DNA of 64,000 bases from Paracraurococcus sp042666655 (GTDB lineage: Bacteria; Pseudomonadota; Alphaproteobacteria; Acetobacterales; Acetobacteraceae): assembly GCF_042666655.1 (NCBI RefSeq), contig NZ_JBHTDE010000002.1, positions 558,001 through 622,000 on the forward strand, in the 5' to 3' direction. Below, one piece after another: positions 36,040-45,975 of the stretch. The notes beneath the pieces are model-generated. The model ran no database searches. It was not told where the DNA came from and saw only the letters and a program-made list of their open reading frames with translations. The position numbers and the translations under genes are program-made. Numbering within the stretch: position 1 is the first letter of the stretch; every line of letters starts with the position of its first letter.

Positions 36040-36660
36040 CTACTGCAGCCCGAGAATATCCCCCGGCGCATCGAAGACCCAGCGCGGCCCACGGGCCCGC
36101 AGCGCCTCGGCCGCCGCATAGCCCCAGGTGACCGCGCCGAAGGCCAGCCCCACCTGCACCGCCGCCTCGGCATCCCGCGTCTCGTCGCCGATATAGACCG
36201 CCTCGGCCGCCGGCACGCCGGCCGCCCGCAGCACCTGCCGCAGCTTCGCCGCCTTGCCGAACAGCGAGGCGCCGCCCGCCACCTGGCCGACCACAGCCGC
36301 CTCGGCGCCGAGGGTCTGGCGGATGCTGGCCTCTCCATCCGAGCTGGCGATGGCGAGCGCCACCCCCGCCTCGGACAGGCCGCGCAGCATCGCCGGCACC
36401 CCGGGAAACAGCGGGATGGACCCGGCCGCCGCCGCCTTCAGCGCCCGCAGGTCGCGGGTGAGGGCGGGCAGCCGCCAGGGCGAGACCTCCAGCGCGCGGA
36501 GGATCTCCCGCGTGCCGAGCCGGCGCAGCGCCTCGACCTCCGTCGGGGCGACGGGGCGGAGGCCGTGACGGCGGCCGACCTCGTTCAGCGCGCCGCGGAA
36601 CCAGGGGAAGGAATCCGCGAGCGTCCCGTCGAAGTCGAAGATGACCAGGCGCGGAGGCAT
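36040..36660 (-). CDS. HAD-superfamily hydrolase, phosphoglycolate-phosphatase-like
   Basis: 206 residues. Motif I FDFDGTLADS with both catalytic aspartates, motif II serine in AIASSDGEASI, motif III lysine in LFGKAAKLRQ, and motif IV YIGDETRDAEAAV. The cap domain is short and helical. Likely a phosphatase for phosphoglycolate or another small phosphate ester. It diverges from the hisZ leader. Confidence 0.87.
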   Translation of the reverse strand: MPPRLVIFDFDGTLADSFPWFRGALNEVGRRHGLRPVAPTEVEALRRLGTREILRALEVSPWRLPALTRDLRALKAAAAGSIPLFPGVPAMLRGLSEAGVALAIASSDGEASIRQTLGAEAAVVGQVAGGASLFGKAAKLRQVLRAAGVPAAEAVYIGDETRDAEAAVQVGLAFGAVTWGYAAAEALRARGPRWVFDAPGDILGLQ

Positions 36661-36702
36661 CCTCCCCGCATAGGGCACCGAGATGGCAGCGGGCAAACGG
36701 CT

Positions 36703-36731
36703 TGCCGAAAAGACATTATTCCTATATAAGG
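36703..36731 (+). promoter_or_regulatory. Putative strong sigma-70 promoter of the hisZ-purA leader
   Basis: TTGCCG (36703-36708), 17 bases, TATAAG (36726-36731), in one of the few AT-rich spots of the region. Predicted transcription start is about 36738, giving a leader of about 395 bases before hisZ. Confidence 0.55.
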
Positions 36732-36737
36732 TGTCGG

Positions 36738-37131
36738 TTCGGTTGAGGGAGCGGCGATGCGCGGCATGGCGGTCCGACCCGGTGGTGACGCAGCGATGCC
36801 GGCGCCCCCGCCGGGGCTTTGTCCGAATGCGGCATCCTGGCTTTCCCCGCGCCGGTGCCCTTTGTCCGGATCGAGCCCCTCCGGCGCGGCTTATTCCCTC
36901 AAATCCTCGGCGCTCCTGCCCGGAAACCCGCCGAATTCCTGGGCCAGCCGCGAATGGGGCCGAACCGGGCTCAACCGGTTGAAGCCGCGTTCGGGCGGCT
37001 TCCCCGCGGCCGGGCGGCCTTGCCGCGATTCGGGCCGGCGACCCCGCCCGGGGGATTTGTCCGAAACCCGCAACCCCGCGCCATCCGCGGCCCTTGCGCC
37101 GTCCCGCCCCCCCTGCCACACCCGGCGCGCC
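36738..37131 (+). other. Long structured leader before hisZ
   Basis: No convincing gene: one frame is open to hisZ, but its sequence is low-complexity Pro/Arg/Ser. Seen: a short hairpin GCCCC/GGGGC followed by TTT at about 36805-36821, which could attenuate; palindrome CAACCGGTTG near 36975; a perfect 8-bp hairpin GAAGCCGC-GTTCGG-GCGGCTTC near 36985; and the ten-base motif TTTGTCCGRA three times (36819, 36862, 37056). It may be a regulatory 5' untranslated region or contain a small RNA. Confidence 0.4.
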
Positions 37132-38334
37132 ATGACCGACGATGCGCCCGACGACCTGCCGCCCGCTGGCCTGCTGCCGGCAGGGCTGATGGACCTGCTG
37201 CCGCCCGAGGCCGAGCGGGAAGCCGCACTGGTCGAGACCCTGATGGCCGCCTTCGCCGCGCATGGCTACGAACGGGTCAAGCCGCCGCTGCTGGAATTCG
37301 AGACCAGCCTGCTGGCGGGGTCGGGCGCCGCCGTCGCCGAGCAGACCTTCCGGCTGATGGATCCGGTCAGCCAGCGCATGATGGGGCTGCGCGCCGACAC
37401 CACCCCGCAGGTCGCCCGCATCGCCGCGACCCGGCTCGGCGGCCAGGCCCGGCCACTCCGCCTGTGCTACGCCGGCCAGGTGCTGCGGGTGCGCGGCACC
37501 CAGATCGCCCCGGAACGCCAGCTGCCCCAGGTCGGCGTGGAGCTCATCGGCAGCGAGGCCGCGGCGGCGGATGCCGAGGTCGCGGTGGTCGCCGCCGAGG
37601 CGCTGGGCCGCGCCGGCGTCGCCGGCATCTCGCTCGACATCAGCCTGCCGACCATGGCCGCCACCCTGCTGGACGCCGCCGGCATGACGCCGGAAGCGCT
37701 CGCCGCCCGCGGCCTCGACCGCCGGTTGCGGCGGCAGATGGAGGAAGGGATCGACCGCAAGGACCCGGTCCGCGTGCTGACCATCGCCGCCCGCGCCGCG
37801 CCGCTCGCCGTCGATCTTGCGGCGCTGCTGCCGCGGCTGCTGGAAGCCGCCGGCCCGGCCGATGCGGGGCTCGCGGCGCTGGCGGCGCTGGATCTCCCGC
37901 CGGCGGCGCGCGCCATCGCCGACAATGCCGCGGCGGTGATCGCCGCCATCCGGGTGCGGGCGCCGGCGTTGCGGATCACCCTCGACCCGGTCGAGTTCCG
38001 CGGCCTGCGCTACCATGTCGGCGTCGCCTTCACCCTGTACGGGCCGGGCGCCACCGGGGAGATGGCGCGGGGCGGCCGCTACCGCTCGGGCAACGACGAG
38101 CCGGCCACGGGGATGAGCCTCTATCCGGACGCGGTGCAGCGCGCGGCACCCGTGCCGCCCGCCATGCCGCGCGCCTTCGTCCCGCTCGGCACGCCGGAGG
38201 CGGCGCTGGCCGCGCTGCGCGCCCGAGGCTTCGCCACCGTCTGCGCCCTGTCACCGGCCGATGCGCCGCGGGCGCTGCGCTGCACCCATGTTTTCCGGGA
38301 CGGCCAACCCGTCCCCCTGAGCCAAGAGGAATAG
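37132..38334 (+). CDS. hisZ: ATP phosphoribosyltransferase regulatory subunit HisZ
   Basis: Catalytically inactive histidyl-tRNA-synthetase homologue that activates short-form HisG in histidine synthesis. 400 residues. HisRS-like blocks: GLMDLLPPEAEREAALVETL, MMGLRADTTPQVARIAATRL, RLCYAGQVLRV, PQVGVELIGSEAAAAD, and the degenerate motif 3 GRYRSGNDEPATGMSLYPD. No anticodon-binding domain, as expected. The ATG at 37132 is chosen for homology. purA begins four bases after its stop. Confidence 0.93.
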   Translation: MTDDAPDDLPPAGLLPAGLMDLLPPEAEREAALVETLMAAFAAHGYERVKPPLLEFETSLLAGSGAAVAEQTFRLMDPVSQRMMGLRADTTPQVARIAATRLGGQARPLRLCYAGQVLRVRGTQIAPERQLPQVGVELIGSEAAAADAEVAVVAAEALGRAGVAGISLDISLPTMAATLLDAAGMTPEALAARGLDRRLRRQMEEGIDRKDPVRVLTIAARAAPLAVDLAALLPRLLEAAGPADAGLAALAALDLPPAARAIADNAAAVIAAIRVRAPALRITLDPVEFRGLRYHVGVAFTLYGPGATGEMARGGRYRSGNDEPATGMSLYPDAVQRAAPVPPAMPRAFVPLGTPEAALAALRARGFATVCALSPADAPRALRCTHVFRDGQPVPLSQEE

Positions 38335-38338
38335 GCCC

Positions 38339-39628
<1,290 letters not shown>

Positions 39629-39638
39629 GGAGACCGGG

Positions 39639-39932
39639 ATGCGAAGCCTCGTCGCCGTCATGCTGCTGCTCGCCGGCGCCGCCCGGGCCGAGCAGGCCTG
39701 CTTCCTCAGCTACGAAGGCTTCGAGGAGAAGGTCCCGCATCTCGACCTCGATGCCTGCCTGGGCGGCGCGGTGAAGCCCGAGGAAGGCTTCTGCCGCATC
39801 GCCCTGTCGGGGGCCGAGGTGCTGATCTACGAGTTCCGCCACGCCGGGCCCGGCCCCTGCCTGGCGAAGCTGGACCGCTACGCCTTCAACGACTTCGTCG
39901 CGCGGTTCGGGATCAGCTACGCCAAGCCCTGA
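39639..39932 (+). CDS. Small secreted protein, unknown
   Basis: 97 residues with a signal peptide (MRSLVAVMLLLAGAARA) and a mature part of about 80 residues holding four cysteines, so probably two disulfides in the periplasm. GAGGAGAC precedes the ATG. Family not recognised. Ten bases after purA, probably the operon's last gene; convergent with the lipase-like gene, two bases apart. Confidence 0.65.
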   Translation: MRSLVAVMLLLAGAARAEQACFLSYEGFEEKVPHLDLDACLGGAVKPEEGFCRIALSGAEVLIYEFRHAGPGPCLAKLDRYAFNDFVARFGISYAKP

Positions 39933-39934
39933 GG

Positions 39935-40987
39935 CTAGATCAGCTGCAGGTCCTGGCCGATGTCGCCCAGCCCGTCGCGGACATCGTTGAAGGCGCCGTT
40001 GGCGTCGTCGACCAGGCCGCCGGTGACGCTGTTGCCGAAGTTGCGCAGCAGCTGGTCGGTGACATTGCGCGACGCCGCGGGGTCCTGGTCCGAGCCGTCG
40101 TAGATCGCCTGCAGCAGGCGCAGTTCCGGATCGGTGGTGGCGACTTCCGGGATGATGAGGGAATTGCCCGGGGTGCCGGACTGGGCGACCTCGGTGACGT
40201 AGAGGTTGACGTCGTGCCGCGCCACGTCGAGTTCGGCCAGGTTGGCCAGGTTGGCGCCGCTGTCGAGCCGGCCGTCCTGACCGGGCAGCAGGACGATCTG
40301 CCCCTGGTTTTCGTAGTTCACCGTCAGGTTCGGCAGCGAGGCAAGCGCCTGGTCCTTGGTCAGGCCGGGGAATTGCTGCGCCACCTGGTCGGCGACCACA
40401 TCGGCCAGCGTGCCGTTGGCGCGCAGCACCTCGCCGATCTCGGCCCGATGCGCGCCGAGGATCACCGCCGGATCGTCGGCGATGACATAGTTGGTGATGC
40501 GCTCATCCGTCCCCGCCGGCAGGATCGCGCCGCCCGAGCCGAAGGTCACCGCCGCATGGCCCGGCAGGCCGGGCTGGTTCGGGTGGCTCTCCATGTAGAG
40601 CTGCGCCAGCGAGCCGCCGAGGCTGTGGCCGGTGACATAGATCGGGCTGCCCCAGGCGGCCGAGGCGGCGTCCACCGCCGCGACCAGCGAGCCGAAGGAG
40701 CCGTAGGCGGCGTTGATGTTGTTCAGGTCCTGCTGGCTGTCGGTCGCATCGTCGCTGCCGCGGAAGGAGACGACGATGCTGGGCAGCCCCTCGATGAAGC
40801 CGACGGTCAGCAGCGCGGCGCCGTTGCCGCTCTTGAAGAGGCCGTTCGAGAAGCTCTCGCCCGGTTGCAGCGCCAGGCCGAAATTGGACGGGTCGAGCGC
40901 GGTGAAGCCCGCAGGGAGGGCGACCGGGGTATCGGAATAGGCGTCGGCAGCCAGCTGCGACAGCACGGTAGCGGTGGCGAGGCTCAC
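39935..40987 (-). CDS. Lipase-class-3-like alpha/beta hydrolase
   Basis: 350 residues, GTG start at 40987 with AGGAGA upstream. Nucleophile elbow GHSLGGSLAQLYMES, FRGSDDATDSQQDLNN as in class 3 lipases, and catalytic His probably in ELDVARHDVNLYV. No signal peptide; the acidic, Gly/Asn-rich composition resembles proteins exported by type I systems, although no nonapeptide repeats are present. Confidence 0.75.
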   Translation of the reverse strand: MSLATATVLSQLAADAYSDTPVALPAGFTALDPSNFGLALQPGESFSNGLFKSGNGAALLTVGFIEGLPSIVVSFRGSDDATDSQQDLNNINAAYGSFGSLVAAVDAASAAWGSPIYVTGHSLGGSLAQLYMESHPNQPGLPGHAAVTFGSGGAILPAGTDERITNYVIADDPAVILGAHRAEIGEVLRANGTLADVVADQVAQQFPGLTKDQALASLPNLTVNYENQGQIVLLPGQDGRLDSGANLANLAELDVARHDVNLYVTEVAQSGTPGNSLIIPEVATTDPELRLLQAIYDGSDQDPAASRNVTDQLLRNFGNSVTGGLVDDANGAFNDVRDGLGDIGQDLQLI

Positions 40988-41213
40988 GGGGATTCTCCTG
41001 CAGGCCCGCGCGGGCCGGATGGCCGCACGCGCGGACGGGGATTTGGGAGTGTGCCGCTAGAACACCCGGCACCCGTCCCGGTTTCCGCCGGTCACCCATG
41101 CAGCCCCGCCTGGGCACGGCGCGTTGGGGCGGCGAGCCGTGATGAATGGGGACAGGATGACACATCGGATTCCGCTCGTGCTGCCGCCCGATCCGAGCCG
41201 GGGGCGCTGAGCG

Positions 41214-41657
41214 ATGTGGGACATGGCCGTCATGGCGCCGCGCATGCGGGCGGTGCTGCGCATCGTCGTCGCGCTGATCTTCCTGGAGCACGGCACGCAG
41301 AAGCTGTTCGGCTTCCCGCCGCCGGCGAGCGGCGTGCTGCCGGCGGTGTTCAGCCTGTCCTGGTACGCCGCGGTGTTCGAACTGGTCGGCGGCCTGCTGC
41401 TGCTGGCCGGGCTGTTCACCCGGCCGGTGGCCTTCATCCTCGCCGGCGAGATGGCCTTTGCCTATTGGATCGCGCATGCGCCGCGCAGCGTCTTCCCCGT
41501 GCTGAACGGCGGCGACGCGGCGATCCTCTACTGCTTCGTCTTCCTGTATTTCGTCGCCGCCGGCCCGGGCGCCTGGGCGGTGGACATCATGCGGCGGAAG
41601 GAGCCGGAGCCGGCGCCGGTGCCCGCCGAACGGGACGCCGCCGTGCTGCGGCGGTAG
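41214..41657 (+). CDS. DoxX family membrane protein
   Basis: 147 residues, four predicted helices: MRAVLRIVVALIFLEHGTQK (with the family's HG motif), SLSWYAAVFELVGGLLLLAG, VAFILAGEMAFAYWIAHAPR and ILYCFVFLYFVAAGPGAWAVD. Cytoplasmic charged tail. The family is linked loosely to redox or thiol stress. It converges on prfC with no gap (41657/41658). Confidence 0.88.
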   Translation: MWDMAVMAPRMRAVLRIVVALIFLEHGTQKLFGFPPPASGVLPAVFSLSWYAAVFELVGGLLLLAGLFTRPVAFILAGEMAFAYWIAHAPRSVFPVLNGGDAAILYCFVFLYFVAAGPGAWAVDIMRRKEPEPAPVPAERDAAVLRR

Positions 41658-43289
41658 CTACCGCTTCATCTGCTCCAGCCCGTGCTGCTCGCGCACCGCA
41701 TGGAAGCGCAGCGCGGGCCATTCCTCCTCGGCCCGCTTGCGGCGCCAGTCGGAGCCGAAGAAGGCGACGATCTCGCCGTCATGGTCCTCCCCGGCGTCGC
41801 GGCGGTTGGCCTGGGCGAAACGGTCGATCGCCGTGCGGTCCGAGCCGGGGTCCTTGAGGGCGACCCAGCGCATCATCGACCACATGGTGTCCTGGAAGCG
41901 GGCGGGGACGCCGTATTCCACCTTGAGGCGCGACTGCAGCACGTCCAGCTGCAGCTGCCCGACCACGCCGACCACGGGCAGCGAGCCGTCGAGCGGGCGG
42001 AACAGCTGCACCACGCCTTCCTCGGCCAGCTGGTCGAGCGCGGTCTTCAGCTTCTTCGCCAGCATCGGGTCCTCGAGCTGGACATGGCGCAGGATCTCGG
42101 GCGCGAAGCTCGGCACGCCGCGGAAGTTCAGCTCCTCGCCCTCGGTCAGCGTGTCGCCGATGCGGAGCGTGCCGTGGTTGGCGACGCCGACCACGTCGCC
42201 CGGCCAGGCTTCCTCGGCGACCTGGCGGTCCTTGGCGAAGAAGAACAGCGGCGCGTTGACCGGCACCTGCTTGCCGGTGCGGACCTGCTTGAGGCGCATG
42301 CCCTTGGTCAGCTTGCCCGAGCAGAGCCGGACGAAGGCGACCCGGTCGCGGTGGTTCGGGTCCATGTTGGCCTGCACCTTGAAGACGAAGCCGGTCAGCT
42401 TCTCCTCGCCAGCCTGGACCGTGCGCGGGTCGCCGGCGCGGGGCCCGGGCGGCGGGGCGTAGCGCGCCAGGCCGTCGAGCAGGTGGCCGACGCCGAAGTC
42501 GCGCAGCGCCGAGCCGAAGAAGACCGGGGTCATGTGGCCCTCGCGGAAGGCCTCCAGGTCGAAGACCTTGAGGCCCGCTTCGGCCAGCAGGGTCTCCTCG
42601 CGCAGCATCAGGGCCCGCTCGGCGCCGACCAGGGCGTCGAGCCGCGGATCGTCGATGTCGTCGAGCGGGATGGAGCCGCTGTCGTCGGCATCCACGGGCA
42701 GGAAATGCTTGTCGATCAGGTCCCAGGTGCCGGCGAACTCCGAGGCACGGCCGACCGGCCAGGCGACCGGGGCGGCGTCCAGCGCCAGGGTCTGCTCGAT
42801 CTCGTCGATCAGCTCGAAGGGGTCGCGCGCCTCGCGGTCCATCTTGTTGATGAAGGTGATGATCGGGATGTCGCGCATGCGGCAGACCTCGAACAGCTTC
42901 CGGGTCTGGCTCTCGATGCCCTTGGCGCCGTCCAGCACCATGACGGCCGCGTCCACCGCGGTCAGCGTGCGATAGGTGTCCTCGGAGAAGTCCTCGTGGC
43001 CCGGCGTATCCAGCAGGTTGAACACCAGCCCGCCGCGCTCGAAGGTCATCACCGAGGTTGCGACCGAGATGCCGCGGTCCTGCTCGATCTTCATCCAGTC
43101 CGACCGGGTCCGGCGGGCATTGCCCTTGGCCCGCACCGCGCCGGCCAGCTGGATGGCGCCGCCCTTCAGCAGCAGCTTCTCGGTCAGCGTGGTCTTGCCG
43201 GCGTCCGGGTGGGCGATGATGGCGAAGGTCCGGCGCCGGGCCGCTTCGGTCGCTACTTCGGTCGGGGCGAGGGCGGGCAGGGTGTCCAT
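41658..43289 (-). CDS. prfC: Peptide chain release factor 3
   Basis: GTPase that recycles RF1/RF2 from the ribosome. 543 residues. G1 AHPDAGKTTLTEK, G2 region DRGISVATSVMTFE, G3 DTPGHEDFSEDTYR, G4 NKMDREARDPFEL, followed by the RF3-specific domains (VFKVQANMDPNHRDRVAFVR, FFAKDRQVAEEAWPGDVVG). ATG at 43289. Confidence 0.97.
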   Translation of the reverse strand: MDTLPALAPTEVATEAARRRTFAIIAHPDAGKTTLTEKLLLKGGAIQLAGAVRAKGNARRTRSDWMKIEQDRGISVATSVMTFERGGLVFNLLDTPGHEDFSEDTYRTLTAVDAAVMVLDGAKGIESQTRKLFEVCRMRDIPIITFINKMDREARDPFELIDEIEQTLALDAAPVAWPVGRASEFAGTWDLIDKHFLPVDADDSGSIPLDDIDDPRLDALVGAERALMLREETLLAEAGLKVFDLEAFREGHMTPVFFGSALRDFGVGHLLDGLARYAPPPGPRAGDPRTVQAGEEKLTGFVFKVQANMDPNHRDRVAFVRLCSGKLTKGMRLKQVRTGKQVPVNAPLFFFAKDRQVAEEAWPGDVVGVANHGTLRIGDTLTEGEELNFRGVPSFAPEILRHVQLEDPMLAKKLKTALDQLAEEGVVQLFRPLDGSLPVVGVVGQLQLDVLQSRLKVEYGVPARFQDTMWSMMRWVALKDPGSDRTAIDRFAQANRRDAGEDHDGEIVAFFGSDWRRKRAEEEWPALRFHAVREQHGLEQMKR

Positions 43290-43365
43290 GGGGTGCTCGT
43301 CATCCGGGGGGCGCAGGGCGCCATGCGCGGGGCGTCCGGGAGATGGGGAGGTCAGGCCCGCTTCC

Positions 43366-44401
43366 CTAGCCCACCAGCGGCGCCGCGGCTACGGGTCCCG
43401 CAGGCTCGGACGCCCGTTCCGGCGCCGGCAGGCCGCCGGCTCGCAGCGCCAGGACCCGCTCGGCCGAGGCCCGCCAACGCGCGATGCGGGGCATGTTGTC
43501 GACCGGCCAGCTCAGGGTTGCGGCGACACTGGTGAAGGCCGGCGCCGCCTGCATCACCCGGCCGAGGGTAACCACCCCGGCCAGCCAGGCGGGGGTGGCG
43601 ACCAGATAGCGGATGCCCTGGCCCAGCCGCCTGCTGGCGGCGCAGAAGAGTTGCAGCACGGCCGAGGCGGCGGTCTGTTCCTCCAACGCACCGGCCAGCG
43701 ACCCGGACAGGCCGCGCAGCCGGAGCGGGTGCGAGCCCGGCGCGCCGCCGGCATCGCGGCCGCGGACCAGCGCCTCGCGGTACGCGGCCTCATCGCCTGG
43801 CGCCGCGTGGTGGCGCGTTCCAGCCGGCAGCCGTTCGGGACGGGGATGCCGGTACCCAGCCGGGCGAACAGGATGGCGACCCGGAGCAGGTAGCCGGGCA
43901 CGTGGAACGCGATCCCGCCGGGCGGGATGGCCGGATGATCCGACAGGGTCCGGAGCACGCCGAGGAAACAGGTCAGCACCATCGCGGCATAGGCGAGGGA
44001 GCTGGCGAGCTAGACCGCGTCCTCGGTGGCGATGCGGCCATCGGCATTGGCGCCGCCGGGACACGGGCCGCGCCGCCGGCCCCCAGCCAATCGGCGGTCA
44101 GCCGGTGCGCCAGCCAAGCGCGCCAGTGCGGCGCCAGGTGCCGCCGCGCCCGGAGATGCAGGAAGAAGGCGACGGCGAAGGCGAAGGCAAGGACGAGCGG
44201 CACGCCGGCCTGGACCAGCACGCCCTGGCCGTCGCGCTGCTCCAGCACCTCGAACGGGTTGCGGTTCCCCTGGTCGAGGCGCAGCAGCAGCCCCGCTTCG
44301 GTCTCGCCCAGCCCGAGCCGCCCGGCGGCGACCAAACGCGCGCGCCAGGCGGCCCGGCCCTGCCAGACGCCACCGGCGATCCTTTGGGAACGCCGCAGCA
44401 T
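43366..44401 (-). pseudogene. Broken SbmA/BacA/YddA-type ABC transporter permease
   Basis: Pieces of one protein lie in three frames. N-terminal: NPFEVLEQRDGQG and a helix VPLVLAFAFAVAFFLHL with APHWRAWLAHRLTADWLG (about 44020-44300). Middle: MVLTCFLGVLRTLSDHPAIP and FHVPGYLLRVAILFARLGTG (about 43850-43982), preceded by an in-frame TAG at 44010-44012. Third: VATPAWLAGVVTLGRVMQAA and LSWPVDNMPRIARWRASAER. At least two frameshifts and one nonsense codon are needed, and the ATP-binding domain expected next is missing entirely. Confidence 0.82.
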
Positions 44402-44580
44402 AAGGCCAGAGGGGATCGACTGAAGGAGGCTATCCGGCAAGTGCCGGCCCAGGATGGGTCAAGGCAGGTCTCCCGAGGCTACTGTCAGGAACTTGCCGTC
44501 TTCTCCCGTACCCGGGTTACACCGCGATCCTGGGAGCGGATTGCAAGCGGCAACGGCCGATGCTTGGGCACGGCTTGTCG
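44402..44580. other. Spacer with no recognisable gene
   Basis: Between the transporter remnant and the VOC gene. It contains no supported reading frame and no clear hairpin. It may be the promoter region and leftover 5' end of the decayed transporter. Confidence 0.3.
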
Positions 44581-45066
44581 TCACCGCAACTCAGCCAGCA
44601 GCGCCTGCAGGTCGAAGCGGCTGTTGCTCATGGCCAGCTCGCCCGCCGCGTTGCGCGGCCATTCGACCCGCGGGCGGTCGCGGTAGAGCTCGACGCCGTT
44701 GCCGTCCGGGTCGCGCAGGTAGATCGCCTCGGAGACGCCGTGGTCGGAGGCACCCTCCAGCTCGATCCCGGCCTGGATCACCCGCAGCAGCGCCGCGGCC
44801 AGGGCCTGGCGGTCCGGATAGACCAGGGCGACATGGTAGAGGCCGGTGGTGCCGCGCGGCGGCGGCGCGCCGCCGGCGCTGTCCCAGGTATTGAGCGCGA
44901 TGTGATGGTGGTAGCCGCCGGCCGACAGGAAGGCCGCCCGGTCGCCCATGCGCTGCATGACCTCGAGGCCGAGCACGCCGTGCCAGAAGCCGAGCGCCCG
45001 GTCGAGGTCGGCGACCTTCAGGTGGACATGGCCGATGCGGGCTTCGGGATGGATGGCGGCGGACAT
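44581..45066 (-). CDS. VOC family protein, glyoxalase/extradiol-dioxygenase-like
   Basis: 161 residues. Metal-binding paired beta-alpha-beta modules: IGHVHLKVADLDRALGFWHGVLGL at the start, YHHHIALNTWDS, GLYHVALVYPDRQAL and IYLRDPDGNGVELYRDRP with a C-terminal Glu ligand. Similar to catechol-2,3-dioxygenase-type VOC proteins. ATG at 45066 chosen; an upstream frame runs into repeat copy E but is not protein-like. Confidence 0.87.
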   Translation of the reverse strand: MSAAIHPEARIGHVHLKVADLDRALGFWHGVLGLEVMQRMGDRAAFLSAGGYHHHIALNTWDSAGGAPPPRGTTGLYHVALVYPDRQALAAALLRVIQAGIELEGASDHGVSEAIYLRDPDGNGVELYRDRPRVEWPRNAAGELAMSNSRFDLQALLAELR

Positions 45067-45163
45067 GGCGGGCGCTCCCTGGTGCTGGCGCAGCAGATGG
45101 GGCGGCGCGTGGCGGGGTGCCAATCGGTTGGGCGAATGAGCGGGATTGGCCGGGGGAATGGGG

Positions 45164-45321
45164 GGCAAGGTTGGAAAGGGGAAAGTGTTCCCTCCCGGTC
45201 GGACGCAGGCGTCCGACCCCACCCTATCCTTTGTGTGAGTCAGGCACTCGCCGCGCGGCGGGCCTCGACTCACGGAAATGGATGAGGAGGTCCGGGGGAG
45301 AATACCTTCTCCCCCGGCCTT
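45164..45321. repeat. Structured intergenic repeat, copy E
   Basis: Between the GST stop (TGA at 45322-45324) and the upstream side of the VOC gene; the only copy not between convergent genes. Left end GCAAGGTTGG and an end hairpin (GGGGAA-AGTG-TTCCC), then GTCGGACGC-AG-GCGTCCGAC at 45198-45217, the central hairpin around GCCGCGCGGC (about 45237-45273), and an end hairpin with a perfect 11-bp stem and TACC loop at 45292-45317. Relative to copy B, paired arm positions have changed together (CTGGGGG/CCCCCAG to CCGGGGG/CCCCCGG). Confidence 0.88.
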
Positions 45322-45918
45322 TCAGGCCGGCGGTGCGGTGCGGGCCATCGCCGGCAGCGCGGCGACCTTGGCATACCAGGCTTCCAGCCTGGGATGCCCG
45401 GGGCGCCAGGGCTCGTTGGCATAGCGGAAATCCAGGTAGCCCAGCGCGCAGGCGATGGTGACCTCGCCGATGGTGGTGAGCAGACCGAGGCTGCCGGCGT
45501 CGGCCTCCAGCGCGTCGAGCGCGCGGGTGACCTTGGCCTGTTGGGTGGCGATGTAGTCGCGCCGGCCGTCATCCAGCGGCAGGGCGAGTTCGCGCCGGCG
45601 CGGCTGGGTGGCATCGAGGATGCCGTCGCCCACCGCTTCCTGCTGCTTCGCCTTCCAGCGGGCCGGGCCGGGGGCGGGGAAGAGCGGCGGGGCGCTGCCG
45701 ATGCTGTCGAGGTATTCGCAGATCACCGGGCTGTCGTAGAGCGCCATGCCGTCGTCGGTGATCAGCGTCGGCACCTTGGACAGCGGGTTGCTGGCGGCGA
45801 GGACCGGATCGGTGGTGCCGATGGTCCAGAGCTCGACCTGGGCGTCGATGCCGCGGAGGATCGCCGCGGCGACGCATTTGCGGACATAGGGGCTGTTCGG
45901 CGAATAGGCGAGCTTCAT
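45322..45918 (-). CDS. Glutathione S-transferase family protein
   Basis: 198 residues. Thioredoxin-like N-terminal domain MKLAYSPNSPYVRKCVAAAI with a serine in the GSH-site position, cis-proline segment SKVPTLITDDGMALYDSPVICEYLD, then an all-helical C-terminal domain. Start ATG 45918. Fifty-seven bases after the ABC ATPase gene on the same strand, so it may belong to that transport unit; specificity unknown. Confidence 0.9.
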   Translation of the reverse strand: MKLAYSPNSPYVRKCVAAAILRGIDAQVELWTIGTTDPVLAASNPLSKVPTLITDDGMALYDSPVICEYLDSIGSAPPLFPAPGPARWKAKQQEAVGDGILDATQPRRRELALPLDDGRRDYIATQQAKVTRALDALEADAGSLGLLTTIGEVTIACALGYLDFRYANEPWRPGHPRLEAWYAKVAALPAMARTAPPA

Positions 45919-45975
45919 GCTGTGCGTCCTCCCGAGGATGCGGCGACTTTCCACCGCCTGTCGGGATGCCACAAG

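Noticed and set aside
36757..37131. In-frame N-terminal extension of hisZ
   Set aside because: Pro/Arg/Ser-rich with no HisZ homology; the family starts at about 37132.
45067..45273. N-terminal extension of the VOC gene into repeat copy E
   Set aside because: The extension is translated repeat sequence; normal VOC homology starts at 45066.
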